Origin: Planctomycetaceae bacterium
GTDB taxonomy: Bacteria > Planctomycetota > Planctomycetia > Pirellulales > PNKZ01
DNA length: 64,000 nt
Assembly: GCA_016793115.1 (NCBI GenBank)
Contig: JAEUIN010000226.1
Span: 62,001-126,000, forward strand
Direction: 5' to 3'
The notes under the pieces were generated by a model, which did not search any database, was not told the DNA's origin, and worked only from the letters and a program-made list of their open reading frames with translations. Both the position numbers and the translations under genes were made by a program. Shown in pieces: positions 1-8,525 of this stretch (its first letter is position 1; each line of letters starts with the position of its first letter).

Positions 1-144
1 TTTGAAATCGGCGACCTTCATTTCCTTGAGCCCGCCTTCGTAGTAGCAAAGCGTGAAGTCGGGAGCGGGCTTGCCCACTTGCACGGCCTCGCCGGCCAGA
101 GTGAGCGGAGTGCCTTTGAACGTAACGGCGCCGGAGCGGCTCAT
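1..144 (-). CDS. tpx: Thiol peroxidase (Tpx), N-terminal 48 residues only, cut by the window edge
   Basis: The reverse strand reads from an ATG at 142-144 without a stop to base 1. The peptide begins MSRSGAVTFKGTPLTL and continues with GKPAPDFTL. This is the typical beginning of atypical 2-Cys peroxiredoxins of the Tpx type: a beta-hairpin containing F-K/Q-G-x-P, then the conserved APDFTL strand. Tpx reduces hydroperoxides in the cytoplasm or periplasm using thioredoxin. The peroxidatic and resolving cysteines lie beyond the window, so they cannot be checked. About 215 bp of apparently non-coding sequence separates it from the next gene. Confidence 0.75.
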   Translation of the reverse strand, partial: MSRSGAVTFKGTPLTLAGEAVQVGKPAPDFTLCYYEGGLKEMKVADFK

Positions 145-359
145 AATGACGATCCTTAATGCGAGAGGGAATCGGCTGCGAAGACGCGAGGCAGCCGCGA
201 AATGCGCCCTCAGTATCGCGAAACCCCCCGCAGGTTCAAGTTGCCCGAGGGGGCGACGAGGTCATCGCCCGCCGAAGGGAACGCCGTATGACGCGTTCAC
301 CCGGGCGGCGAACTCCACGGAACGCCTAGGAGGGCGTTCGCGACGGCGGCTCGACTCGA

Positions 360-1742
360 CTACGTCAAGCTGAGCGGACCTTCGCCGCAGTAGTCGGGAT
401 TGCCGAACTTCGTGATGCGATGCCCGAACGAATGGGCGATCGAGAGCAAAAGCCGGTTGTGCGCGACCTTCGGCAGCTTGAGCGCGCGATCCATCTTGAA
501 GCCGAGACCGTCGCCGACCAACACGAACGGAATGTTGTCGAGCGTGTGCGAGTTGCCTTTACCCAATTCGTTCGTCCAAATGATCGTCGTGTTGTCCAGC
601 AGACTCCCCTGCCCTCCCGGCTCCGGCGTCTCGGCGAGTCGCTTCGTGAGATAAGCCAACTGCTCGCAGAACCAGCGGTTAATTTTCGTGAGCTTTTCGA
701 CGGCCGACTTGTTCGAGTCGGGCTCGTGCGAGAGTTCGTGATGGCCTTCATCGATGCCGAGCCAGTGCATCTTGGCCTGGCCGACGGAGTTGGTGTATTG
801 CAACGTCGCCACGCGGTTGAAGTCGGCCGCGAACCCGGCGACCATCAAGTCGATCTGCATCTTGCTGATCTGCGGGATGCGATCATTTTCTTCCTTAACG
901 CCCGGCTCAAGCTGCGGCACGACGTGGCCGACGTCTTTCTTCTGCGATTCGGCGGCGAGTTCTTGCTCCATCTCGCGCACGTAGGCGGCGTGTTCCTCCA
1001 GCAGCCGACGATCTTCCTTACCGACGATCGACGACACCTTCTTCAAGTCGGCGTCGAGGCCGTCGAGCACGCTGCGCAGGTGTTCGTTGTCTTTCGCGCG
1101 GCCGTAGAGCTTGTGAAACATTTGGTACGGATCGTCGATCGGCGCGATCGGCCGGTTCGGACCGGCGTAGCTCATGCGGGTCCAGGTGTCGGCTCTGTCG
1201 GGGACCATGATGCCGTATTCAAGCGAACCAAAGCGGGTCCGCGTCGCCGGATTCGCATGGAGGAAGTTCTTGAGTTCCTGATCGATCGAAATGCCGCTCG
1301 ACCAGCCGGCAGGCGTGTGCGAACCGCCTTGGATGTTGCCGGGAAACAATTCGACGCCCGTGAGCAAACACCCCATGCCGCGCATGTGGTTGTCGCCGTC
1401 GCCGCGAATCTTGTCGCAGACGCCGTCAAGCACGAGCGTGCGATTCTTGTACGGCGCGAGCGGTTCCAGAATGTGCGGCAGGTTCAGTTTGTCGGTCGGC
1501 TGCGGCGGCGCGGCTTTGGCGGATTTGTCGTTCTTCTTGTCGTCTTTCTTCTTCGGATCGACGTAGTTCGGCCAGAAGGCGTCGGGGATGACGCCGTTGG
1601 GGCTGAACATGACGACGAGCCGCTGCTTCCGTTGCGACTGATTGGCGAAACCAAGGCCCGGCAAGTTCCAGACGAACGGCAACGCGGCGGCGCTGAGCCC
1701 AAATCGGCGGATGAATTCGCGGCGCGTGGTGGGATAGGTCAT
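360..1742 (-). CDS. DUF1552 family secreted protein, planctomycete type
   Basis: About 460 residues. The N-terminus has a Tat-like signal ([19 protein letters not shown]) followed by a mature part with the DUF1552 pattern ([37 protein letters not shown]). The family is known mainly from Planctomycetes and Verrucomicrobia, is exported, and has no established biochemical function; it is distantly like DUF1501 proteins. An ATG at 1742 is preferred over a TTG at 1751 because a GGAG lies about 10 bases upstream of the ATG. A Lys/Asp/Pro-rich low-complexity segment sits near residues 63-85. It lies 54 bp downstream of the DUF1592 gene on the same strand, the usual pairing, so the two are probably co-transcribed and may act together. 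Confidence 0.9.
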   Translation of the reverse strand: MTYPTTRREFIRRFGLSAAALPFVWNLPGLGFANQSQRKQRLVVMFSPNGVIPDAFWPNYVDPKKKDDKKNDKSAKAAPPQPTDKLNLPHILEPLAPYKNRTLVLDGVCDKIRGDGDNHMRGMGCLLTGVELFPGNIQGGSHTPAGWSSGISIDQELKNFLHANPATRTRFGSLEYGIMVPDRADTWTRMSYAGPNRPIAPIDDPYQMFHKLYGRAKDNEHLRSVLDGLDADLKKVSSIVGKEDRRLLEEHAAYVREMEQELAAESQKKDVGHVVPQLEPGVKEENDRIPQISKMQIDLMVAGFAADFNRVATLQYTNSVGQAKMHWLGIDEGHHELSHEPDSNKSAVEKLTKINRWFCEQLAYLTKRLAETPEPGGQGSLLDNTTIIWTNELGKGNSHTLDNIPFVLVGDGLGFKMDRALKLPKVAHNRLLLSIAHSFGHRITKFGNPDYCGEGPLSLT

Positions 1743-1796
1743 CGGATTCAAACTCCGTTCGAGCGGTGTTGATTCGTCGGTGTCGTATTGACGTGA

Positions 1797-4121
1797 TTAG
1801 CGCGAACTCGTCACTTGATTCTGCGTCGGCTGCGAACGACCGCCGGTCGCCGCCGCAACGGCGATATCGACCAGCAAGCGGCGCATATTGAACTGATTTG
1901 CGTTGAAACTCTTTTCCAGGTTCGCGAGCGTGTCGGGGCCGTAGGCCAGGACCGGTTGCTTGACGAACGAGTGGAACAATTGCTCGACGAACGCCGCGTG
2001 CGTTTCCTCGCTGGAGACGAGGAACTTGGCCAGTTCATCCGCACCGCGAAACTTCACGGCGTCGCCGCCGCGCGTGATGTAGCTTCCGGCGGCGTCGACC
2101 GGCTTCCCTTTCTCTTGAGCCCGGTAGCGGCCGACCGCGTCGAAGTTTTCGAGCGTGAAGCCGAGAGCATTGATCATCGAGTGGCACGACTGACAGGCCT
2201 GCGCCGAAGTTTGCACGACGACGCGCTCACGCGTCGTGAGCGAAGCATGCAAATCGGGCGCGAGCGGCGCGACCGCCTCCGGCGGCGGACGCAACGCTCG
2301 CCCGAGCACGCTGCGCGACAGAAATACGCCGCGATGAATGGGCGAACTCGTGCCGGTGTACGCCAGCGATGCGAGAATATACGGATGCGAGATCACGCCC
2401 GAGCGAGCTTCGGGCTCGAACTTCACGGGTTGGAAATCGGCGTCGGGCGGCAGCTTCGCGCCATAATACTTCGCCAGCCGGCCGTTGAGATAAAGCGTGT
2501 CGTCGGTCAGCAGGCGGCGATAGTCGGCGCCGTCGCTCGTCACGAGATCGTCGAGAAACATGTCGAGCGAAGTGCGCAGGTCCGACACCGTCGCGGCGTC
2601 GAAGCCCGGATAGAGCTTCGAATCTTTCGAGATCTCGGCGAGTTGATCGACCTTGAGCCACTGTTGCAGGAAGTCGCGAAGCTTAGCCTGAGTGCGCATG
2701 TCCCAGCACATGCGGTCGGCCTGCTTGCGAATATCGGCCGGGGTCTTCAGCCATCCCTTCGTCGCGGCCTCGGTGAGCTGACGATCGGGCATCGAGTCCC
2801 AAAGGTCGTACGCCAGGCGGGAGGCGACGTTGAACTGATCGTCGGGCGAGCCTTCGATCTCGCGATAAAGAAACCGCGGCGACTTGAGAACCGACAAGAC
2901 CGTGCGTGTGACGGCGGTCGATAAATCGCGGCCGGCGGCGAAGTGGCGATCTATGTAGAGCTGCTTTTGCTCGGAAGTGAGCGGACGGCGGAATGCGCGC
3001 TCGGCGAACGCATAGCAAAACTCGCGGACCTTCTTGGTCTGTTCTTTGTCATCGTCTTTGGTTTTCGCCAACTCGTTCAAATGCTTGTTGACGTAATCGG
3101 CCGTCTCCAGTGCGCCGTCGGTCGTGGCGAGTTCCCAGGCTTTGGAGATCGATGCGCCACGCTCATAACCAAGACTCCGATCGTCGGGCGGGAACGGCGT
3201 ATTGACGAGAAACAACTCCGGAAACGGATTCGTCGTGAACACGCGCGCGGGTATCGTTTCCAGCGCGTGGCGAGGCTGCTTCCACAGCAACTCGATCGAC
3301 GCCGTCTTCTCGTTGGATTGTTTGGATTTAAAATACTCGAGTCGAATCGGGTAAACCCGCCCGCCGAGCAAGAAGATGGAGCCGCGGAATTCCTTGTCGT
3401 CGCCCGAGCGGACGCCGGCGTCGATCACGGGATTCGACCACTGCTTGTTCACGTAGAACCGCGCGCCGTTTTCCGTGCGGACGACGAACTCATACTCGCC
3501 GGTTTCCGGAGCGCGCAGCGCGCCGATCCATTGAATCGCGAACTCCTCCGGCTTGATCTTCGCCGGGTCGGCGCTCTTGTCGCCGAAGTTGAACTTCACC
3601 TGCGGGTCGACGCGTTCCAGCGCCAGATTCTTCTTGTCGGTGCGGCGCGACGAGTAGTACGACGCCTTGAGCCCGCGCTCCGTGCCGAAGTTGTTGTTCC
3701 ACCGGAAGCTGCCGATCAGGTCGGCCAGCGTGTTGCGATACTGCTTCACCGTGAGCCGCGAGAGCTCGATTCGCGGCGGCTGGTTTCTCGCTTGTGCGAT
3801 CGGCGAATAGAAGGCGTCGTGGATATATGCCGCCACGGCCTGCGATTCCGCGGACGAACACTTTTCAGGCTCCCCTTCCGGCATCGTCCGGTCGATCAGA
3901 TCGGCTAGTTCCCGGACGGACTTATCGCCTGCCAGAGGCTGAGCGTAGCCCGAAGTCCCCCCTTCCCCTTTGGCTCCGTGGCACTCGGCACAAAGGCGCG
4001 TGTAGATCTGGGCCCCGGTTTCGGCCGCCGACGACGAGCTGAGCCGGCTGAGTGCGGCCGAACAGACTACCGCAAAGCCCCAAACGATACGGAAACACCG
4101 GTGCGTCAAAACGTCGGTCAT
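1797..4121 (-). CDS. DUF1592/DUF1588/DUF1585 protein with cytochrome c and PA14 domains
   Basis: 774 residues from the ATG at 4121; a longer frame to 4208 exists but would bury the signal peptide. After the signal peptide comes a c-type heme site CAECH (residues 44-48) with a candidate axial Met in RTMPEG. A PA14-like carbohydrate-binding region follows at about 145-290 (GEYEFVVRTENGARFYVN), then the DUF1592-DUF1588-DUF1585 block (YDLWDSMPD; HRGVFLSRSVLG; CQSCHSMINALGFTLENFD, which is a second CxxCH). These proteins are exported, large and frequent in Planctomycetes; a role in extracellular polysaccharide breakdown is suspected but unproven. It is the upstream partner of the DUF1552 gene. Confidence 0.9.
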   Translation of the reverse strand: MTDVLTHRCFRIVWGFAVVCSAALSRLSSSSAAETGAQIYTRLCAECHGAKGEGGTSGYAQPLAGDKSVRELADLIDRTMPEGEPEKCSSAESQAVAAYIHDAFYSPIAQARNQPPRIELSRLTVKQYRNTLADLIGSFRWNNNFGTERGLKASYYSSRRTDKKNLALERVDPQVKFNFGDKSADPAKIKPEEFAIQWIGALRAPETGEYEFVVRTENGARFYVNKQWSNPVIDAGVRSGDDKEFRGSIFLLGGRVYPIRLEYFKSKQSNEKTASIELLWKQPRHALETIPARVFTTNPFPELFLVNTPFPPDDRSLGYERGASISKAWELATTDGALETADYVNKHLNELAKTKDDDKEQTKKVREFCYAFAERAFRRPLTSEQKQLYIDRHFAAGRDLSTAVTRTVLSVLKSPRFLYREIEGSPDDQFNVASRLAYDLWDSMPDRQLTEAATKGWLKTPADIRKQADRMCWDMRTQAKLRDFLQQWLKVDQLAEISKDSKLYPGFDAATVSDLRTSLDMFLDDLVTSDGADYRRLLTDDTLYLNGRLAKYYGAKLPPDADFQPVKFEPEARSGVISHPYILASLAYTGTSSPIHRGVFLSRSVLGRALRPPPEAVAPLAPDLHASLTTRERVVVQTSAQACQSCHSMINALGFTLENFDAVGRYRAQEKGKPVDAAGSYITRGGDAVKFRGADELAKFLVSSEETHAAFVEQLFHSFVKQPVLAYGPDTLANLEKSFNANQFNMRRLLVDIAVAAATGGRSQPTQNQVTSSR

Positions 4122-4479
4122 CGTGGATCGCGTTTCAGTGTGGCAAGGCGGGAAGGTCGGCGGCGGGCGGCAGGCGAGATTGTCCATAATATGACGTCGC
4201 ACCGACACCGGTCAAACCGAGCTAACTAAACACCGCAGTCCCACCACTAATCATAACGTCTTCTCGGACTTGGATTTACTTCCGTCCATTGCCTGTTCCC
4301 CGCACGCGGCGAACGCCACACCTCTCACTAACTCTATTCCGTACAATAACTTAGTCGCCTGCTAAAAACGTCGCTCGGCAGTCGAGACGGCTGTTTCCTC
4401 TTGCCATCAGGGTCGACCAATCGGCATCGACCTGCCAAGCTGGAACGATGGACCGAGTCTATAAGCGAGGAATACCCGC

Positions 4480-5472
4480 TTGGGCCGCATCGCTCTCAAG
4501 TCTTTACTTCGCAATCGTCGGCTGCCGACAGTCATGGTGCTGCTAGTCGGCGGCTCCGCGGCCATGAACGTGCTCGCCTATCGTCATGCAGCGGCCATGC
4601 TCACCTATCGCCACGGTGTGGAACGGACTGCGTCTCCTGAAGCACTCTCGTGGACGCAAAAGCTCCAAGTGCTCGCCGGCGGCGTTTCGCTGCCGCATCC
4701 TCGCAATTCTCAATCTCCGACCGATTACGGACTGGAATTTGAAACGTTGCGTTTCCCGTCGACCGGCGCAATCGAACTCGAAGCATGGCTCATCCCAGCT
4801 CGAGATGCGCGCGGTTCCGTAGCGTTGTTCCACGGCTACTCCGCGTCGCGGGCCTCGCTCTTAAATGAAGCGAAGATCTTTCACGAACTCGGCTACGACG
4901 CCATGCTCGTCGATTTTCGCGGCTGCGGCGGATCGACCGGCGACGTGACGACGCTCGGTTATTGCGAAGCCGAAGACGTCGCGGCTGCGGTTCGCGTCCT
5001 ACAGGCGCGCGGCCTGTCGAAGCCGCTCGTGCTTTACGGCCAATCGATGGGCGGTGCGGCAATACTACGGGCCGTCGCCCAACTCAATGCTCGTCCGCAC
5101 GCGATCATCGTCGAGAGCGTTTTCGCACGGATGCTCGATGCCGTGAAGAACCGCTTCAGACTCATGGAACTTCCGACCACGCCCGGCTCGCAGCTACTAT
5201 TGTTCTGGGGCGGCGTCGGTGCGGGGTTTGACGCATTCTCTCATAACCCCGCCGATTACGCCCGTGTATGTGCGTGTCCGTCGCTCGTCATGCACGGCGC
5301 GGCTGATCAACATGCGCGACCGGAAGAAGGCCGTGCCGTCTTTGACAACTTGGCGGGCCGGAAAGAGTTCGTGCTGTTTCCGAATGCCGGCCACAATTCA
5401 TTGGCATCTGCGTCGCCGGAGGCATGGAAAGCATCGGTGGCGAAGTTGCTCAACGAAGTTCAACGCCGATAG
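4480..5472 (+). CDS. Alpha/beta hydrolase with N-terminal membrane anchor
   Basis: 330 residues from a TTG at 4480; an ATG at 4534 is an alternative start. A basic N-terminus (RNRRLP) and a hydrophobic stretch at about 18-36 suggest an uncleaved anchor. The fold shows an oxyanion HGY (118-120), the nucleophile elbow GQSMGG with Ser189, an acid at Asp276 and the catalytic His305 in NAGHNS, so a complete Ser-Asp-His triad. This is the arrangement of BEM46/YqkD-type serine hydrolases, usually esterases or peptidases of unknown substrate. The gene stands alone, divergent from the DUF1592 gene and convergent with the sulfatase. Confidence 0.85.
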   Translation: MGRIALKSLLRNRRLPTVMVLLVGGSAAMNVLAYRHAAAMLTYRHGVERTASPEALSWTQKLQVLAGGVSLPHPRNSQSPTDYGLEFETLRFPSTGAIELEAWLIPARDARGSVALFHGYSASRASLLNEAKIFHELGYDAMLVDFRGCGGSTGDVTTLGYCEAEDVAAAVRVLQARGLSKPLVLYGQSMGGAAILRAVAQLNARPHAIIVESVFARMLDAVKNRFRLMELPTTPGSQLLLFWGGVGAGFDAFSHNPADYARVCACPSLVMHGAADQHARPEEGRAVFDNLAGRKEFVLFPNAGHNSLASASPEAWKASVAKLLNEVQRR

Positions 5473-5526
5473 CGAACGACGTTCGAACCGAGCCCGACTC
5501 GCGATCAGTCTGAGCGAACGACGGAG

Positions 5527-6894
5527 CTACTTATGCTCCCCTTCCAAGTCCGCGGGGAGCTTGTCGAGGTCGTCGACGCGGAATTCGGTGCGGAGTTTCT
5601 CCAGTTCCGCGACTTTCCCCGGTTGCGAGCTCGCTAAGTCGGTCGTTTCATACGGATCGGAAGCGATGTTGTAGAGTTCCGGCTTCCTCTTGGTCGCGGC
5701 GATGAGCTTCCAATCACCCAGCCGAACCGATTGGCCTCCTTTCGCGGCGATGTAGATGGCCCGCGGTTCCTCGGTCGTCGCCGCAGCGTTGAGCGCGGCC
5801 CATTGGCTGCGGCCGTCCCAGCTTAAATCTTTCACAGGCTTGTAGCCGACGAGTTCGGCGATCGTCGGAAACCAATCGACGACGTGCATCGGTTGCGCGT
5901 GCTTGCGCGGCGCGAGCTTACCCGGCCAGTTGGCGAACGCACAAACGCGGGTGCCGCCTTCATAGAGCGTGGCTTTCTGTCCTCGGAGCGGGTCGTTTTC
6001 GCTGTTGAGCGGCGAGTCGCCTACGTCGCCGACGTAGGCGTTCTTCAGCGATTCGATGCCGCCGTTGTCGCTCGTAAAGATGATCAAGGTGTCGTTGCGG
6101 ACGCCGGTTCGCTCGATCGCGGCGACGAACTCACCGATCTTGGCGTCGAGCTGCGAGACCATCGCGGCCATGCGGAGGCGCGAATCTTGCTTCGCCGGAT
6201 CGTCGTGAAACGCCACGCCGTCGTAGAGCTTCTTGTATTGCGCCGGAGCGTCGACCGGCGTGTGCACGGCATGGAACGGCACGTACACAAACCACGGCGA
6301 CTTCTTTTCCTCAATGCGGCGCACCGCCTCCGCGGCGACCAATTCCGTCGCATTCCCTTGTTCATGAAACAGCTTGCCGTCGCGGTGCCAGGTGTCTTCC
6401 AGCGGGCCCCGGCGGTACTTGTGCGTCCAAGGATCGGCCGCGCCTGTGAGCGTGCCGTAGCCGTGGTCGAAGCCGAACGCATTCGGCCCCCACTGCGGCT
6501 TCGACCCAAGATGCCATTTGCCGGTTTGATAGGTCGCATAGCCGATCGACTTCAAGGCCGAGGCCAAGGTCACGGTGCCGAGCGGCATCGCGCGCAAGTT
6601 GCTCGGTGCGAGAGTATGCGGCCCAAAACGGCCGGGATAGCGGCCGCTCATTAGCGCCGTGCGCGTCGGAGTGCAAACCGGCTGCACGTAGTGTTGATCG
6701 AGTTCGATCCCCTCGCGGACGAGCTTGTCCATGTGGGGCGTCTTGGCAAAGCCTTGATGCCAGCCGACGTCGCTCCAACCGAGGTCGTCGGCCACGACCA
6801 GCAAGATGTTCGGGCGAACCTGTTCCGCATCCGATACCGACGATCCGAATGTGAACGCGGCGAACAGAGCGATGCTCAAGCGGGCGGAAGTCAT
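5527..6894 (-). CDS. Secreted sulfatase (arylsulfatase family, Cys type)
   Basis: 455 residues with a signal peptide ending near SDAEQ. The conserved start RPNILLVVADDLGWSDVG supplies the metal-binding Asp pair (36-37). The sulfatase signature CTPTR at 74-78 provides Cys74, which in this family is converted to formylglycine. Further family blocks are GKWHLG, PWFVYVPFHAVHTP and FTSDNGG. The length is normal for the family. It probably removes sulfate esters from polysaccharides in the periplasm or outside. It follows the glycosidase-like gene by about 155 bp on the same strand, consistent with sulfated glycan use. The substrate cannot be read from sequence. Confidence 0.93.
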   Translation of the reverse strand: MTSARLSIALFAAFTFGSSVSDAEQVRPNILLVVADDLGWSDVGWHQGFAKTPHMDKLVREGIELDQHYVQPVCTPTRTALMSGRYPGRFGPHTLAPSNLRAMPLGTVTLASALKSIGYATYQTGKWHLGSKPQWGPNAFGFDHGYGTLTGAADPWTHKYRRGPLEDTWHRDGKLFHEQGNATELVAAEAVRRIEEKKSPWFVYVPFHAVHTPVDAPAQYKKLYDGVAFHDDPAKQDSRLRMAAMVSQLDAKIGEFVAAIERTGVRNDTLIIFTSDNGGIESLKNAYVGDVGDSPLNSENDPLRGQKATLYEGGTRVCAFANWPGKLAPRKHAQPMHVVDWFPTIAELVGYKPVKDLSWDGRSQWAALNAAATTEEPRAIYIAAKGGQSVRLGDWKLIAATKRKPELYNIASDPYETTDLASSQPGKVAELEKLRTEFRVDDLDKLPADLEGEHK

Positions 6895-7048
6895 GGGCTG
6901 CGGGCCTCACGTTGCAGTTTTGCGGTCGGACCGGGTTCGACGCGCGAGCCGCGGCGATTATCGGCGGTCGGTTGCCGGGGCCGCCCCGTCGTTCGTCGCG
7001 CGATACCGCGCCCCCTTCTCCCACGCGGAATCAAGCCGGCGCAAGTCG

Positions 7049-8491
7049 CTAGCGGAATTGAAAACTGTAGAGATCGCATTCCTGCAGCACGAAGCGTAGT
7101 CGAACCGGTTCGCCTGCGAGCGACGGCGGCAGTTTGTCGGCGTGCCAACGGACCACGAGATCGATGCCGTCGCCGTAGAGCGGCACGCAATTCTCTAGAG
7201 CGAGACCGGCGATCGGCTCACCGGCGAGGTCCTGCACTTCGACGCGCAGCGAGCCGGCGGCGCTCGTCGCGAGGTTAACATGCAACTCGTCGCCGGCGAA
7301 CGTGATGGGCTTCGTAACGAGTTCGCCGGGCTCGTAGCCGGCGTGCGCGGAGATAAAGCCGTCGGTACGGAGCACGTAGCGATCGCCCGAGCGATGGTAA
7401 ATCGAGAGTTCGTTCGGGCCGGTCGGCAGAATATTCTCGGCCACGTAGTTGGCGCGGTTTATCCACTGCGCGGGGTCGAGGCCCGGCCGGATAAACGCCT
7501 CCTTGAACGTGCGATCGTAATGCGTCGAACCGGCCCGCATAGTCATGAGCAACACGTCGGTGGCGTTGACGTCTTTCTGATCGTACTGCGGCGCATTACC
7601 GCGACCGGGCACGAAACGCGTCGGCAGCGCGATGTAAAAGTGCGGAGCGCGGAAATACGGGCTCGTCATATTCGTATAGAGATGTTCCCCCGGCAGGTTC
7701 GGCTTCATCTCGACCGGGTCGCTCCAACTGACGAAATCGGGCGAGGTGGCGCGGCTGATCGACCGCAGCCGATCCGGTTCCGTCCAAGTGCGGAAGTAAC
7801 AGACATAGCATTGTTCGGCCGGCGACCAGAACGAGACATTCGGCGAGTCGAACGCGTGCCGCCACTCGGGGCGATAGCGAATCGCTTCGGCTTTTTTCGT
7901 CCAATGAATGCCGTCGCCCGAAACGAAGGCGAAGAGGCCGCGGCCGGGTTCGTCGAGACCGCGCTTGTCGCCCGGGCCGGGATAACCGGCGAGGGCTTTG
8001 TAACGCTCGGCCGGATCGACGGCGGGTCGAGCATCGAGAAACGGCATGAAGTTCGTGGCGAACGGCGGCGCGGCGGCAAGAATCACGTTGTTTGCCCGCG
8101 TACCGCCGACTTCGTGCAACCCGAGCTGTGGGAACGTCCATTCGCGGCCGTCGTCGCTTTCGGCGTAGTGCACCGTTTCGCCGGGATGCCCGGTGTGCGG
8201 TTCGCCGCGATAGCTTGGATCGCTGCCGCGATAGTAGGCCCGAAACTTTTTTCCGTCGCGCAGCACGGTCATCATGTGTTGCACCGGCAAGGGGGACTTG
8301 GCCCGCGGTGCTTTAATGGGCTCGTGCAGCTTGAGCTCGACTCCCTGCAGCGACTCGATGAGGAGGCGGTCGACGAATAGTTCCAGCCGCGAGCCGATCG
8401 CGATCGGCGATTGCTCCCCGGCATCGGCCGACGCCGCCCATATGCCGAACAACACGCTCACGACCGCACTGCATCGGAAGACAAACGGCAT
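7049..8491 (-). CDS. Five-bladed-propeller glycosidase-like secreted protein (GH32/43-like)
   Basis: 480 residues from the ATG at 8491, which has GGAGGAG 11 bases upstream; the frame stays open to 8743 but that part overlaps the kinase gene. A signal peptide (FRCSAVVSVLFGIWAASADA) is followed by repeated propeller-type motifs: YAESDDGREWTFP, FVSGDGIHWTKK, SPNVSFWSPAEQCYVCYFR and SISRATSPDFVSWSDP. Such alternating D-G-x-x-W blades are typical of planctomycete proteins annotated as glycosyl hydrolases related to GH32/GH43. The catalytic acids were not identified with certainty. The start lies 34 bp downstream of the kinase stop and the sulfatase follows, so kinase, hydrolase and sulfatase may be one transcript. 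Confidence 0.75.
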   Translation of the reverse strand: MPFVFRCSAVVSVLFGIWAASADAGEQSPIAIGSRLELFVDRLLIESLQGVELKLHEPIKAPRAKSPLPVQHMMTVLRDGKKFRAYYRGSDPSYRGEPHTGHPGETVHYAESDDGREWTFPQLGLHEVGGTRANNVILAAAPPFATNFMPFLDARPAVDPAERYKALAGYPGPGDKRGLDEPGRGLFAFVSGDGIHWTKKAEAIRYRPEWRHAFDSPNVSFWSPAEQCYVCYFRTWTEPDRLRSISRATSPDFVSWSDPVEMKPNLPGEHLYTNMTSPYFRAPHFYIALPTRFVPGRGNAPQYDQKDVNATDVLLMTMRAGSTHYDRTFKEAFIRPGLDPAQWINRANYVAENILPTGPNELSIYHRSGDRYVLRTDGFISAHAGYEPGELVTKPITFAGDELHVNLATSAAGSLRVEVQDLAGEPIAGLALENCVPLYGDGIDLVVRWHADKLPPSLAGEPVRLRFVLQECDLYSFQFR

Positions 8492-8525
8492 GGCGGACCC
8501 TGCTCCTCCGGAAGTCATGCGGCGT

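Noticed and set aside
420..1772. Long forward-strand frame (450 codons) across the DUF1552 gene
   Set aside because: It is antisense to a clear DUF1552 gene, Arg/Val-rich, with no domain; such frames are common opposite GC-rich genes.
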